Of a stretch of 64,000 bases of DNA, positions 1 through 11,984 are shown piece by piece. The translations under genes were made by a program, and so were the position numbers. The DNA lies in NCBI GenBank assembly GCA_033239005.1, contig BSQZ01000040.1:5884599-5948598 (forward strand), given 5' to 3'. The stretch is from Lamellibrachia satsuma (Eukaryota > Annelida > Polychaeta > Sabellida > Siboglinidae). Position 1 is the stretch's first letter, and each line of letters starts with the position of its first letter. The notes beneath the pieces are model-generated. The model searched no databases. It worked only from the letters and a program-made list of their open reading frames with translations, and was not told the origin of the DNA.

Positions 1-905
1 AGGTTAATACTGATGGTGATAAACAACATTTACAAAACGATCTAGACAGATTAGTGAAATGGTCTGAGAAATGGCAGATGCTGTTCAATTTTGGGAAATG
101 TAAATGCCTACATACAGGACATGGGAACTTGAATGTAAACTATAAAATGGGAGCTACTGTTCTTGGTACTACTGTAAAAGAAAAGGACTTAGGAGTTACA
201 ATAAGCGCTGATATGAAAGTTTCAGAGCAGTGTGGTATTGCAGCTTCAAAGGGTAATCAAATTCTTGGATTGATTAGAAGAAACATAACATACAAGGGAA
301 AAAAGTTAATTATACCTCTTTATAAAGCAATAGTTAGACCTCATTTAGAATACTGTATACAAGCATGGAGACCATATCGTAAGAAGGATATAGATACGCT
401 TGAACGCATACAAAGGAGAGTAACTAAAATGATTCCAGAACTTAGAGACCTTAGTTATGAAGAACGCCTGAAAGAATGTGGTTTAACAACTCTAGAGACA
501 AGGAGGTTAAGAGGAGATCAGATTGAAGTTTTTAAGATATTGAATGGGTATGAAAATATTGATAGAAATATGTTTTTCTCACTCAAGAAGGATAGCAGAA
601 CTAGAGGACATGAGGTAAAATTAGTAAAGGATCAATGTAGATTGGACATCAGGAAGCACTCGTTCTCACAGAGGACAGTAAATGAATGGAACAAACTGTC
701 TACAGATTGTGTAACTGCTAGCAGCGTGAATATGTTTAAAAACAAGGTTGACACATATATCAGAAGGGCGGGTTATAAGTAGGTGAACATTGTTGGACTC
801 TCGATAAGCCAATGGCTTCCTTGTCCACTTGCCATCTGGGCCTTTGGCTTGGATGGCAAATCTTGTTAAATCTTGTTAAATAAAGAGTTTGTGATTCTGT
901 CTGAC
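1..905 (+). mobile_element. CR1/jockey-like LINE, 3' half (C-terminal RT plus 3' UTR), truncated by the window edge
   Basis: An open frame runs from base 3 to a stop at 782 and is open at the window edge, so the start is outside. The protein is the thumb/C-terminal part of a LINE reverse transcriptase. It contains the blocks EKWQMLFNFGKCKCLH, KDLGVTIS, AIVRPHLEYCIQAW and VNEWNKLSTDC, which are typical of CR1/jockey-clade elements. The catalytic YxDD motif would lie upstream, outside the window. After the stop come about 120 bases of 3' UTR ending in two copies of the 10-mer AAATCTTGTT and an AATAAAG-like signal near 880-892, as expected for a CR1-type tail. No nonsense codon is visible in this part, so the copy may be fairly young. 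Clade assignment is by motif recall, not by search. Confidence 0.85.
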
Positions 906-1040
906 AGTCTGTCTGTCTGCAATGGTCGTCATATCTCCGTCAGTCTGGCATGTCTGGTGGTGAACTTTTGTAGGCGTGCCCGGGGGTCCACGGGGATGAT
1001 TCGTACGTTAAACAAATCTAAAATTATTATGTATATGGAT

Positions 1041-1148
1041 ATTTGACGTAGATTACGTAACTGAGAACAACAACAGTTCGTAGTTACGTACACTTGTTAC
1101 CAACGCTATTTTCTAGGATTCTTCAGAATTACGTAATCTACGTCAAAT
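1041..1148. repeat. Inverted repeat (20-bp perfect arms)
   Basis: Bases 1041-1060 and 1129-1148 are perfect reverse complements (ATTTGACGTAGATTACGTAA and its complement) separated by 68 bases. The element could be a small hairpin MITE end or a palindromic remnant. The surrounding stretch from 906 to 1710 contains no gene I can support. Confidence 0.7.
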
Positions 1149-1710
1149 TGTACGAATGCTGCGTGAAACCGGCTGTTGTAGACCGTTTTAGGGCACGAAG
1201 ATGGCATTGCACTGCCAAAACTTGACTGGGTAGTGCAAGTTGTCATAGACAATTCAATTCAGCGTGGCAACTTGTGGACTATTTCCATGAATTGTCAAAT
1301 ATTTTTATACATGCTCTGACACCCCAGATTACTAGAAATGGCATAACGGTTATTTATGTTTCATTGCAGAAGTCATAAACCCGACGACTGCCTTTACTCC
1401 CGTGCAACGTCAGGCAACTCAACTAGTTTATCATAAAGTCATGTTATATAGTGCACAACATCTTGATCACCCACGTCCTTCCTCGGAGGGGGTGCGTTCC
1501 TCTAATGACGGACACCCCGGAACAAACCCCTTTTGAGAGAAATTCTTTTAATTGTAAATATTTTTTTCAAAAATCATCCCGGAAATCCCCGCCTGATTGT
1601 ATACGCCCGATGCCACTTTACAAAACCCAGATGACTTGTCTGCCACTGAAATATTTTATTATATGCCACTGAAATAGTTTCATTCAACCACAATCTTTGT
1701 ATCGTTATAT

Positions 1711-1814
<104 letters not shown>

Positions 1815-2289
1815 ATCTGGCCATTCAACATGCCCTGTAAACATGGTATTCAGGGCGAAACATTCACATTCGTTAAACGAAGCAGCTGCTTTGCCAAGAA
1901 ACCAATTTTGTTTCTATTCGAACATCTGTGTTTTGAGATCATCCCTCAATTGTATTTAAGTTGCTTAATTCTGGGTGTAACTGACATTGATGTAAAGAGG
2001 GTGTGTTTGTTAGGGGGTCCTAGGTTAAAAACAAATATGCCCCTTCAAGTAACTGGGATGTCAAAACATGTATAAAAATACTTGACAATTCAGCGAAATA
2101 ATCCATAAGCTGTCACACTGAATTATAATCCGCAGAAATGTGCAGTGTGCAATAATTATAGGTGTAGCTACCCCATGTGCCATCTGGAATAAAATACTCT
2201 GTCAGCATAGATTGTTCTTTTAAACATGTTCAGTTCAACCAATTTATTGATGGTTCAATAAAGATTTACACTTTTCCTTAGTCAAAGGT

Positions 2290-2560
2290 GAGTATTTTCT
2301 CAGGCTGTCCATTGGACAGACTGCTTGAGCCGCCGCTCGACCCGATGTATCCCGACCTGAAGGAACGCGACTGGCCAATGTCGGGGCGATCCCGGTGTAA
2401 CGGGCCCAGAGTAGTCCCGTGCCGAAAGTCAGCGGAAGTAAGCATTTTGCGTATTGCGCATGCGCGCGCAAACGCAGTAGACGCCATGCAACCCGCGTGA
2501 GCTACGTGACCTCAGGTAACCCGATCAACTTTGACCCCGTGCCAGGAGTATGCAGACTTA
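2290..2560. promoter_or_regulatory. CpG-rich promoter-like block with NRF1, ETS-like and YY1-like motifs
   Basis: A short GC- and CpG-rich island in otherwise AT-rich DNA. It contains a perfect NRF1 palindrome at 2455-2466 (TGCGCATGCGCG), an ETS-like GCGGAAGTA at 2432-2440, and a YY1-like GCCATG at 2484. This trio is common in TATA-less housekeeping promoters. The first exon-like feature downstream on the + strand is the BED/hAT exon at 3316. Promoter function and direction are inferred only; no transcript evidence can be seen. Confidence 0.4.
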
Positions 2561-2738
2561 GCGAGACTAATACAGATTCAGGTGACCCACATGACCCCCA
2601 CGATGTTGACCTTATTTTGTCAGCGAGGCCTTTTTCAGAAAGTTGAAAGTCATTTGATTAGAACGTGGAAACTGATGTAGCATCAGAAGAGATGTAGGCG
2701 AGACGAAAAGTGCAAAAAGAATATGGAGTGCATCAAAC

Positions 2739-2830
<92 letters not shown>
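2739..2830. repeat. (AT)n microsatellite
   Basis: About 90 bases of TA dinucleotide repeat. The next 480 bases (2831-3315) hold no supported gene. A short inverted pair (GCTGCTCTGCA near 2971, TGCAGAGCAGC near 3023) lies within them. Confidence 0.97.
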
Positions 2831-2831
<1 letters not shown>

Positions 2832-3315
2832 CCATTATTTGGTAATACCCATTATGTTAAATCACCAGTGACCAAGTGTAGGAGTGCAAGCACCCAAATC
2901 AAATGTTAGACAATTTGCATTTGAAAGAAGTACGATTATCAAACGACAAAAGGACGTGGCTATTCGCACAGCTGCTCTGCAGGACCCTCTATTAATTACC
3001 AAAAGTGTGGTTGTTATAATTTGCAGAGCAGCACTAGATTTTGGCATTGCAGAAATAGTTATTGCTATTTGCAAAATTACCATATTGGTATGGTCATTAC
3101 TGATAATGTTAATGATATATTGTGTCACTTAAGTTATGGCTTCTACAAAGTAGAAGATTAAATGGCTTCACTTCTTGTATAACAGCCACTTAGTCCATTA
3201 AGCTACTTCTTGTTCACTGGTTCAGTAGTGCACATGTATTACTAAGTCAGAGCAAAGTTGCTGTGTTACAGCATTACACATTTTACGTCTACATACTTCA
3301 AGGAGGTAGACCTAG

Positions 3316-4535
3316 GCTAAAGATACAATATGGCAGCACTTCACTCATGTTGAAGTTGCTGGGAAAGCTTTGGCTAGGTGCAACTACTGTGCTCATCAAC
3401 AAAGTATCAAGGCCTGCAGGATGTGGTCCCATCATAACAACTGTGCAACATTTACAAATGAGGTAGGAATGAGTAATAGTAGTTATGAATATGATTTAAT
3501 GTTTTTTTTTGGTAAATTAAATAACAACATTGCAGTAAATGTTTTATCTCTTGAATTATAAGCTGTAAGCATTTGTCACACACAACTTGATAAAGAAGCT
3601 TCCAAATGTCAGTTATTTTGGTAAGAGAGTGATAAATAGATCAATACTAGCCATGTTGTCATTTAATCCTGGTCCCTTTCATTGCATATAGCAGATATGC
3701 ATACTTTACTTTAATAGTTTAACACTATTCACCGGATATTGAATGGATTAAATGTGTCATTGTGGCATGTACCACGTGGCTTATAGTGGGTGATAAAAGG
3801 GAACCGTGCTGGCTTTCACTTTTAGGTGACTAATAACACATGTAATGTACAAGAGAATCAGCATGGAAATAAATGCATACACTTTTTGTGTTATTTTAAT
3901 ATTATAATCATTAAACAATTTTGGCTACACAGGCAGACACCATAGCTAAAACAAATTATAAGTACTTGTTTGTTTACATTTCCAGACAGCAGCTGAACCT
4001 GTGAATGAGCCAACAGCCATGCCTGCTACTCCTCTAACTACCAAGCATCCCTTGGGCCAAGATCTTAATCAAGAATCCCCGGTCAAAGTCATTATTCAGT
4101 AGAACATCTCATCTCTTCTCACCAAAACAAATACTGCTACCGAAGACAACCTGGACGTTCTTGTTGCAAAGTTCTTCTACTCGTGCAATATCCCCTTCAC
4201 TGTATCAGATCACCCAGGGTTCGCAGTGGGACTCTCCTTGATAGTCTCTGATGAATTGAAGTCACAAATGAAACATCTCACGGATCAAACTGTCACACTG
4301 ATAGAGGATGGATGGTCGAATATCCATAATGATCCCGTCCTTGCTACAACTGTACAGAAGAGGTTTAACCAAGCAGTCGTCTGATCAATGAGTAGCGGGA
4401 ACTGGCCCACCAGTGGCTCACAGAGAACAATTCAGACTACCTCCCAGCAGCCATTGCTTTTGAAACAGAGTCTGCGCCACTCCCACCATCCTTTTTTGAA
4501 GCAGGTGCTATGCATCCAGAATTGTGGTGGTAAGG
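3316..4535 (+). pseudogene. BED-finger hAT-type transposase remnant (spliced)
   Basis: Two GT-AG compatible exons and a degraded third block are visible. Exon 1 (3316-3462) follows CCTAG and ends before GTAGGA. It encodes a BED zinc finger: IWQHFTHV, then C-x2-C in CNYC, then H-x4-C in HHNNC. Exon 2 (3986-4383) follows TTTCCAG in the same phase. It encodes hAT blocks LDVLVAKFFYSCNIPF, HPGFAVGL and TVTLIEDGWSNIHNDP. The segment normally lying between the last two blocks is shortened. A third block near 4400-4535 encodes WLTENNSDYLPAAIAF and ends in HPELWW before a stop. Inactivating features are an in-frame TAG in exon 2 and TGA at its end. hAT transposases cut and paste DNA with an RNase H-fold domain; this copy lacks the complete catalytic core. 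It could instead be a decayed domesticated ZBED-like gene. Confidence 0.75.
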
Positions 4536-4855
4536 GCTTAGAACAGTTACTCTGCCACATGGTATTGTTCTAGTTTCGTTGCACACAGCTTGTGTGTCAG
4601 CCTTGTGCAACGTTTGGAATAACTCACACAAAGCTGATAATTCATTATGCTTGTGTTCTGCTATCGAATGCTACGTGGCAAGCATGAGGTAGAGGACTGA
4701 ATCACTGTCAGACTTTCACTGGCACAGGAGATTTGTGCCAGAGGACCTAGACGAATAAATACTTATTAAATGTACAACGACAGTTTAACAAAAGTACTAA
4801 AAACTTAATATGTTGTCTGTTTTATATTATTTTACTTTCTTCCATTTTTTCCCGA

Positions 4856-4891
4856 AAGAAAGTGGAAGAAATCCCTTTCTTCCACTTTCTT
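4856..4891. repeat. Perfect hairpin, 16-bp stem and 4-base loop
   Basis: Arms 4856-4871 and 4876-4891 are exact complements around loop TCCC. The purine-rich arm AAGAAAGTGGAAGAAA pairs with its pyrimidine complement. No T-run or gene-end context suggests a terminator; it looks like a local inverted duplication. Confidence 0.8.
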
Positions 4892-5039
4892 CCAGGCATC
4901 CCCTGTTGACTATCACAAAAAATATACATTTAAAAAAATACTTGCTATTTATGTTGTAATGGCCTTATTGAGTTGTATGTTTATATTATTATTTTGGATT
5001 TGGCCACCTGGACCATTAAAAAAAATTTTTATTAAGGGT

Positions 5040-5110
5040 AGCTGCTAATGTCTCGGCTTTTGTGGTTGGTTCGAATCCAACTGGTATATGCACTTTGTGC
5101 AAAAATACCC
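5040..5110 (+). repeat. tRNA-like SINE fragment
   Basis: The block contains GGTTGGTTCGAATCCAACT, which matches a tRNA T-arm and RNA polymerase III B box (GGTTCGAATCC) with pairing flanks. No complete cloverleaf, A box or acceptor stem could be built around it, so I call it a SINE or tRNA-pseudogene remnant rather than a tRNA gene. Confidence 0.35.
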
Positions 5111-5342
5111 CTGGCATGTTAGCTTTATTTACCAAAGGCCACCAACAAAACCAGCTCGACATTTAACAACATATTGCTAAACTTTATTGTGGAATTAATT
5201 TAACAAGCATGTAGTTATGTCAAGCTGTCAAAATATAATGATGACTTATACTTGATAGGGACTATATTCCTATACATCAGATAGGTGTCATATGGAGGGC
5301 CCATGATGAATTTATGAAAACTTTTGAACAGCTGATATCGAC

Positions 5343-5540
<198 letters not shown>

Positions 5541-5584
5541 TATTGGGATGCATATAGCTTGACACTGGCTATAGAAAATATATA

Positions 5585-5795
5585 TTAGCATTTCGGCGGC
5601 ATTTTAAAACCTACCTATTTGACCTGGTCTAACCTTCTTAGCTCCTCAGTGCACCATCATCACTGTTGACGATCAGGAATTGAATTTTGGGTAAGATTTG
5701 CCTAACACTTTGGTATTGGTGTGCTGCTGAGCTCAGTTTTCTGAAGATTTTAGTGCTATAGAAATCTTCTTTATTGTATTGTACTGTATTGTATA
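5585..5795 (+). mobile_element. LINE 3' terminus (L2/CR1-like tail)
   Basis: A short frame near 5592-5633 reads FRRHFKTYLFDLV followed by stop, the usual last residues of an L2/CR1-type ORF2. It is followed by about 150 bases of UTR and a tail built of TGTATTGTAC-like short repeats (about 5773-5795). Only the extreme 3' end is present, as expected of a 5'-truncated insertion. Confidence 0.6.
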
Positions 5796-6124
5796 GCTAC
5801 ATCATTTCTGACGTGAGATTCCAAAAGCCTGGGTCCCAATTACTATATATTCAGTAAATAAATCTTGTGCTATGTGCAACCCGAATATATAGTATTTTGC
5901 TAATTTAGCAAACAGTGTAACTATTACTTTGTCAGATCTTTCCACAAATTGTTCCCCAAGTGATTTTGCTACTACAAGTGATGCTGTTAAGGATATGTCA
6001 CTTTACTTACAGTACTTCATAAAAAATGCCTATAACTATGACCAATAATTGCAGACACTGGAGCGTTAGTGTATATCCCACCACATACGTTAGTGTATAT
6101 TCTCCACATACGCACATACACCAG

Positions 6125-9100
6125 AAGATTGTGACTGATGAGAAAGAGAGAGACAAGATCTTGTGCCATATTCACTCTGCGCCGGCCACAGTGGCATCAA
6201 TGCTACTGTGGACAAAATTAGCCAGCGGTATTACTGGAAAGGCTTGAACGAGGACGTAAAAATCTACGTAAGTGATTAAAATATATATGCTGGATATTGT
6301 GTTAGAAATGTAAGTGTTACGTAAATATATTGCTGTGTGTATTATAAGTTGTAAGTAATTTTTTTTTATAGAACATTTCATTTTTGAATGCCAATAGTAT
6401 ATTTTTGGCCATAATAGCCATGTAATGCCAAGTTTCTTTAAAAAATTATATATAGAATGAATACACCAGATTGAAGTAAATTTTGTCCAGGAAATTTATG
6501 TAATGTCTTAGCAAAAATAACCTGATAGCCAAACAATTGAAAAACTTTTAACTTTGAGGCTGCATCGAACTTTTGTGTGCCCTTAATCTGAATATGTTTA
6601 TTACTGGATTGTTTAATTTGTACGCCCTCTACCTGAGACCCATAATGGTTTCAAGTATATTATGACACTAACTGGTTACTTTACAAAGTATGTGGAGTTG
6701 TATCCCCTGAGACGGAAGTCTGGCGATTGTGAGGTGCAAAGCTTGAAAAGCTTCATTTGCAGGCATGTAATTTCTGGATAGTTTAGTTTTAACTAAGCAA
6801 AATGTAAAGCTTTCCCTGCAAATTAAACCTATATGCAACATATATGGGGTCAAATACACTGAAATAATAATTGGTATTTTTTTATAGAAAAAACATTGTA
6901 CAGAAAACATTCAAATAATAAAGATCCTCTATCCGCAGCATTGCCTGATCAAGTAGAGCTAACAGAAATTTCCTTTTGATGTTTTGTGCATTCACCTGTT
7001 TCACACAATCAAGACAGCAAGTGGTCACGAAGTACACCTACAAATGATTCAGAAAATTTCCTACTAATACAATTACCACCCCTGGCTTGAGAGGATGATT
7101 CCGGGTACCGTAGCAGACAAGGTTGCTTTAAAGCTAAATTGTTACATTTTGTCAGCCAACATTTCTGATGTGGTAATGTTGTTTTACAGATATGGTGCTC
7201 CCAAGAAATTGCTGTCAGACCAGGGGCGAGAATTTGTCAATCGCTTGAACACAGACTTGGCAAAGAAGTTTGACATTGACCATATGATTACAGCAGCATA
7301 CCATCCACAAACTAATGGACTCGATGAGAGGTAGCATCTAAGATTGTATTGTGAAACATTATGTAGTAAAACGAATGTTCACAGATTAGATTTATGGTTT
7401 ATGTTTAAGCAAATGTTTTTCAAATAATGTTTTTTTAACAAACTGATATTAAGATAACTAGCAAATATAATTTTTTTAACATGTACTTTTTTCTCAAATA
7501 TTTTTGGTCAAATTTAACAAAATAAAATATTACATGTTGTATTAATTAATAGTATGGTATTATTGTTGTTGCTAGTAGCAGTAAACACATTAATGCTGTG
7601 CTATTTGGTATTGCATTCTACTATGTTTGAAAATAAACATTATTATTACAAATTTTCCACCATTGACCATATATATTTTTGCAGAACCAACCAGACACTT
7701 AAGACGAGGCTCAGTAAGCTAGTAGCTGACTACCAGACTGACTGGGATGAGTATCTTGAGGAGGTGGCCTTTAGTCTCCGCACACAGAGACAGGCATCTA
7801 CAAAGTACACACCCTTCCTTTCTTATGTACAACAGACACCCACGTCTGCCTGTGGAGGTACTTATAACATTACTTTCTTTCATTGCATAAATTATAATCA
7901 TCACTGAATATCATATGTTACATGCCTTTTTATAGAATATGTTCTTGTGTAATGATTGCAATGCAATATACATGTATTAATTGTTTTTTATATAAATAAT
8001 TAAATGTGAAGCATAATTATATTTTATTCTTACATATTTATAATATACATAACAACTTATCAAACTTGTTTGGCCATCTTCAGCATTTGACAATAATATC
8101 TCCATACTGTTTTCTATTCCGATTTATTATATAGATGGATGGTTTTGACCGGGATGATGATGTTGACATCCCAACATTTCTGGAACATGATGTGGACAGA
8201 TATCAACGTGATCTTGTTACACAGGTTCAAATGGTTCATGAGCAGGTGTGTAAAAGTGGTCCACTTTTGTATCATAATATGTGTTTGTATGTAGCTGTGG
8301 ATGTATACACCATGGCATAGGCATGGGGTCATTAACTTGAAAAGTTTATTAATTACATTACAATTAACTCATAAAAGTGCAGATATTTGGAACTACCTAG
8401 CATATCGCTATATTTTGTTGAAGAATTCCAATATTATTCCCATATTTTCATTTTGTATTCTATTATGTCCTATGGATTTTAGATCAAAAGTTGATGGTAC
8501 ACACTGGTACTTCTAACTGGCAATGTGTGACATTTAAGTCTGTCATCCAAGTATGTTCTATATAGCACCATGATTTTCCAGGTTCATGCAAATGTTGAAA
8601 CTGCACGGCAGACTAAGCACTACCGAAAAAGACAAACAAAGGGAGTCAAAACATTTGACTTGAAAATAGGTGACATGGTGCTGAGAAGGCACATGAGGAA
8701 TGTCGGGAGGAAAGGTGGGAAACTACAGCCACAGTGGATAGGACCATGCAGGTAACTGAATCAGCCACTTGACTTGGTCGAAATTGATTATCAATATCTA
8801 ATAAATATTTACTATGTCACCTTTACTTGTAAGAAATAGTAAGATGGGCTAACATTATTTTGTTGGAATGAAATCTAGTATTTCTTATCCAGGTTTCAGA
8901 GAAAAGAGGTCGTCAAAACTCTTCAAGAGATCATCGAGAATTACACTGTACTAAGTTGGGTTTGTCTGGTAAATGATATGACAAACCATGATTGCTGGAG
9001 GAAATTCGTGTCACTACAAAAAGTGGTTGACACATGGAACTGAATACCTGTAATTTCATAAGTTTATGCCTAATACATGTTCATTTTCCCCAGGATCACA

Positions 9101-9295
9101 AACATTGGGCCGAAATACCAGGTAACATTGGCAAACAAGGCTGGTGCTGTCCTGAAGACAAAGGTGGCCTATGACCAGTTGAAACCCTACCACACACCTC
9201 ATCTTCCTATCACACAGACTACTCCACACAGTCTTCCTACCACACAGACAACTCCACACACTCTTCTTACCACACAGACCACTTACTTAGTCTAG
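6125..9295 (+). pseudogene. Intron-containing Gypsy/GIN-type integrase pseudogene
   Basis: Six exons with good splice signals: 6125-6267 (donor GTAAGT), 7190-7330, 7685-7857, 8135-8245, 8582-8751 and 9094-9295. They encode in order the H2C2 zinc-binding domain (GHSGINATVDKISQRYYWKG), the second half of the DDE core (LLSDQGREF, AAYHPQTNGLDERTNQTLK), a linker, a basic C-terminal region (FDLKIGDMVLRR, KGGKLQPQWIGPCR) and a tail ending AYDQLKPYH. Phases join correctly at 7330/7685 and 8751/9094. Damage: a one-base frameshift near 6185, another near 7820 in the PF-LMY block, and no clear exon for the first catalytic Asp (7095-7189 may be a remnant). The last exon ends in three near-copies of LPTTQTTPH. 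Introns separate it from active Ty3/Gypsy copies and fit GIN1/GIN2-like genes or Ginger/GIN transposons. An alternative open segment at 8893-9043 follows a good acceptor. Confidence 0.75.
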
Positions 9296-9436
9296 ATATT
9301 TGATAAGGAATAATGATGTCAGAATGTTCACTGGATTATATTAAAGGTTAATATAATCACAATAGCACTTGTTGTTTCCCGGGGATCTCCTCAGTTTAAT
9401 TTACTGTCTACTAAATGGTTCATAATGTTATGTAAA

Positions 9437-9955
9437 TATGTGTGACCAAAAAAGTGTGTCTATGTTATCTATGAGTTAATTATTAATGGAAAAACATAAC
9501 TGTATTTTTGTATAATTGGATGTTAATTTCTTACTTGTTTGATTAAATATTATGATATACCATATTTGTAGAAATGTTGTGCTGCTGCCAGTGCAGTATT
9601 GTACAAAGAACTATATTGTTTCGATCATTGTACATGTCTATCAGTCATCATATATAAAAAAAATAATAATAATAAAAAAGTAGATATATATATATATATA
9701 TATTAATATATATATACGTTAATAATGGCAGCAATAAATATATGTGACCAGAAAAGTGTGTCTATGTTATCTGAGTTAATTATTAATGGAAAAACATAAT
9801 TGTATTTTTGCATAATTGGATGTTAATTTATTACTTGTTTGATTAAATATTATGATAGACCATATTTGTAGAAATGTTGTGCTGTCTGCCAGTGCAGCAT
9901 TATACAAAGAACTATATTGTTTCGATCATTGTACACGATTGTCAATCATCATATA
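9437..9955. repeat. Tandem duplication of an about 215-bp segment
   Basis: The segment beginning with TGTGACCA near 9441 and running to about 9655 recurs at about 9743-9955 with few changes, for example CTGCTGCCAGTGCAG versus CTGTCTGCCAGTGCAG. The copies are about 303 bases apart, separated by A-rich and TA-rich sequence. No coding potential is seen. Confidence 0.85.
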
Positions 9956-9965
9956 TATATATACA

Positions 9966-9969
<4 letters not shown>

Positions 9970-10038
<69 letters not shown>

Positions 10039-10040
10039 TT
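9970..10040. repeat. (AT)n then (AC)n microsatellite
   Basis: TA dinucleotide repeat from 9970 to about 10026, followed by a short CA run. Confidence 0.95.
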
Positions 10041-10054
10041 ATTATTTAGAATAG

Positions 10055-10180
10055 TCTTCGCGCAGTAATTGCACCGTGGTCGAATGCTTCCCGTACAAGC
10101 CGAGATGGTGTTGGATTGAACAGATCTAGCAATGGGTGGAGTGTAAAGCGCTTTCGTGCTACCATACTATAAAAAATGCA
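10055..10180 (+). repeat. SINE 3'-region fragment (same family as the 25-60 kb copies)
   Basis: Sequence from TCTTCGCGCAGTAATTGCA to GTGTAAAGCGCTTTCGTGC aligns by eye with about 25590-25720 and its paralogues. The GTAAAGCGCTTT motif is typical of L2/CR1-type 3' tails borrowed by SINEs. Only the tail half is present. The stretch 10181-10489 holds no supported gene. Confidence 0.6.
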
Positions 10181-10489
10181 CGTGCACATGCACGCATACA
10201 TCCAGTTATGCAAGCATACATGCACACGCCCACGTACTTTTTCACAGTAGTACAGGTTGTGCGTTATCATAAGAATAGATGAACAAGAGTCGACTGGCTG
10301 ATGATCCCATCTTTCTTTCTAACTGTCGTTGGGTCATCAGTTATATCTGCATATGGACGACCAATAAAATATGGCTCCTTTGTGCGTGCAGATCCATCGA
10401 CGTTGCAATAATACTTCTGTTACAACTGCTTAGAACTGCAACTGCCGCCCAGACAGTGCAGGGATGTTGCCGATGTAGGTGTCTTTATT

Positions 10490-11221
10490 CAACTGTAAGT
10501 GTACAATACGTGTACAGTTACTTCAATGTGTTATACGTATGCTCTCGTATACAGTTATTTCAATGTGTTGCACGCGTACACTTGATACATTTATTTAAAT
10601 GTGATATACACGTACTCTCGTGTACAGCTATTTCAATGTGTTACACGTGTACACTCGGTACATTTATGCCAATGTGTTAAACACTTACTCTCGTGTACAA
10701 TTATTTCAATGTGCTACACGCGTAATCTCGTGTGCAGTAATTTCAATGTGTTACACGCGTACTCTCGTAGTTATTTCCATGTGTTACACTCATACACTCG
10801 GTACATTTATTTCAATGTGTTATACACGTACTCTCGGTACATTTATTTCAATGTGTTATACACGTACTCTCGTGTGCAGTAATTTCAATGTGTTACACGC
10901 GTACTCTCGTAGTTATTTCCATGTGTTACACTCATACACTCGGTACATTTATTTCAATGTGTTATACACGTACTCTCGGTACATTTATTTCAATGTGTTA
11001 CACGCGTACTCTCGTGTGCAGTTATTTCAATGTGATACACGCGTACTCTCGTGTGCAGTTATTTCAATGTGTTACACGCGTACTCTCGTGTACAGTTACT
11101 TCAATGTTTTACACGCGTACTCTCGTGTGCAGTTATTTCAATGTGTTACACACGTACTCTCGTAGTTACTTCAATGTGTTACACGCGTACATTAGGCACA
11201 GTTATTTCAATGTGTTTCTCA
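10490..11221. repeat. 37-bp minisatellite, left block
   Basis: About 20 imperfect copies of a 37-base unit containing TTCAATGTGTTACACGCG and TACTCTCGTGTACAG. Because 37 leaves remainder 1 on division by 3 and the unit lacks + strand stops in any frame, all three + frames are open and cycle through the same three peptides. The apparent long ORFs here are therefore not genes. The array stops mid-unit at 11221, and its continuation is at 15829. Confidence 0.9.
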
Positions 11222-11980
11222 AGTCTCAAGTGGTTACACTCCAAACACCCAAAACTTGGGCTAACGCAGGAGTTTGTGGTGGACTGTGCGCATGCGCTGT
11301 GGGTGGTACATACAACTAAAAGACTAGTACCTTTAATGTTGCTGAAATTGCTTTTATGTGATAATTTTATTTATTTTATGTATAGGATGTTAGAAGAAAA
11401 TGTTTAATAGGTTGGTTATGTGTATGAATACTGTCGCTGTCTTGCCACATGCACACATAGACAGTCTCCATACACACACCATGGATAAGTTTACGCTGAG
11501 CACTGTGTTTTAAAGACAGTTTAGGTGAGGAGGTGTGGTGAAAGGGAGTTCCGTGATGTCTTCTTGAAATGATTTGGGGTTTTATAAGTTGGTAATTTTT
11601 GGTGGAATCATATTCCATATGCGAATTGCTCGAGGATAAAATGAAAAGACCATTGCATTTAAACGACACCTGGGGGCTACGTATTGTCCACGGTTTCGAG
11701 AGCGGGTTTAGTAGGCCTGGGGGGGGGGTGATCTCGATAATGTTATTTAGAATTTTGTAGTTGTGGTTGTGGCTTGTTTAATATTACGTCTTCGTTCAAG
11801 GGTTGGCCATCCAAGGGCAGTAATTAGTGATATTGCTGAGGTGTGCGCTGTGTGCTTCCTCGGTAGAGTTTTCGTGTCTCGTTTAAGCATTTTTTCCACA
11901 GGTGTGGACGTGTATTTGTAAATATTTTTGTACAGCGTTGGATGCAAATGACTGAAGAACGTCCTAGTGAATGATTTTTG
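11222..11980 (-). mobile_element. jockey/CR1-like LINE, C-terminal part and 3' UTR (distal piece of a split element)
   Basis: The minus strand reads ALGWPTLERRRNIKQATT, then FYKILNNIIEITPPP, then NSHMEYDSTKNYQLIKP, the usual end of a jockey-like ORF2. This is the direct C-terminal continuation of the minus-strand reading at 14591-15828, which ends in LERVQHSAARFVKNYY. The two pieces flank a plus-strand LINE, so one element was split by a later insertion. Frameshifts are present. The 3' end abuts the 37-bp array at 11221. Confidence 0.7.
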
Positions 11981-11984
11981 TATT

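Noticed and set aside
5040..5110. tRNA gene
   Set aside because: Only a T-arm/B-box is convincing; no full cloverleaf could be formed.
10490..11221. CRISPR-like array of regular short repeats
   Set aside because: Units are contiguous with no unique spacers, in a eukaryotic context.
10620..11407. Several overlapping + strand ORFs of 93-181 codons
   Set aside because: They are translations of the 37-bp minisatellite in its three stop-free frames and repeat the same peptide blocks.
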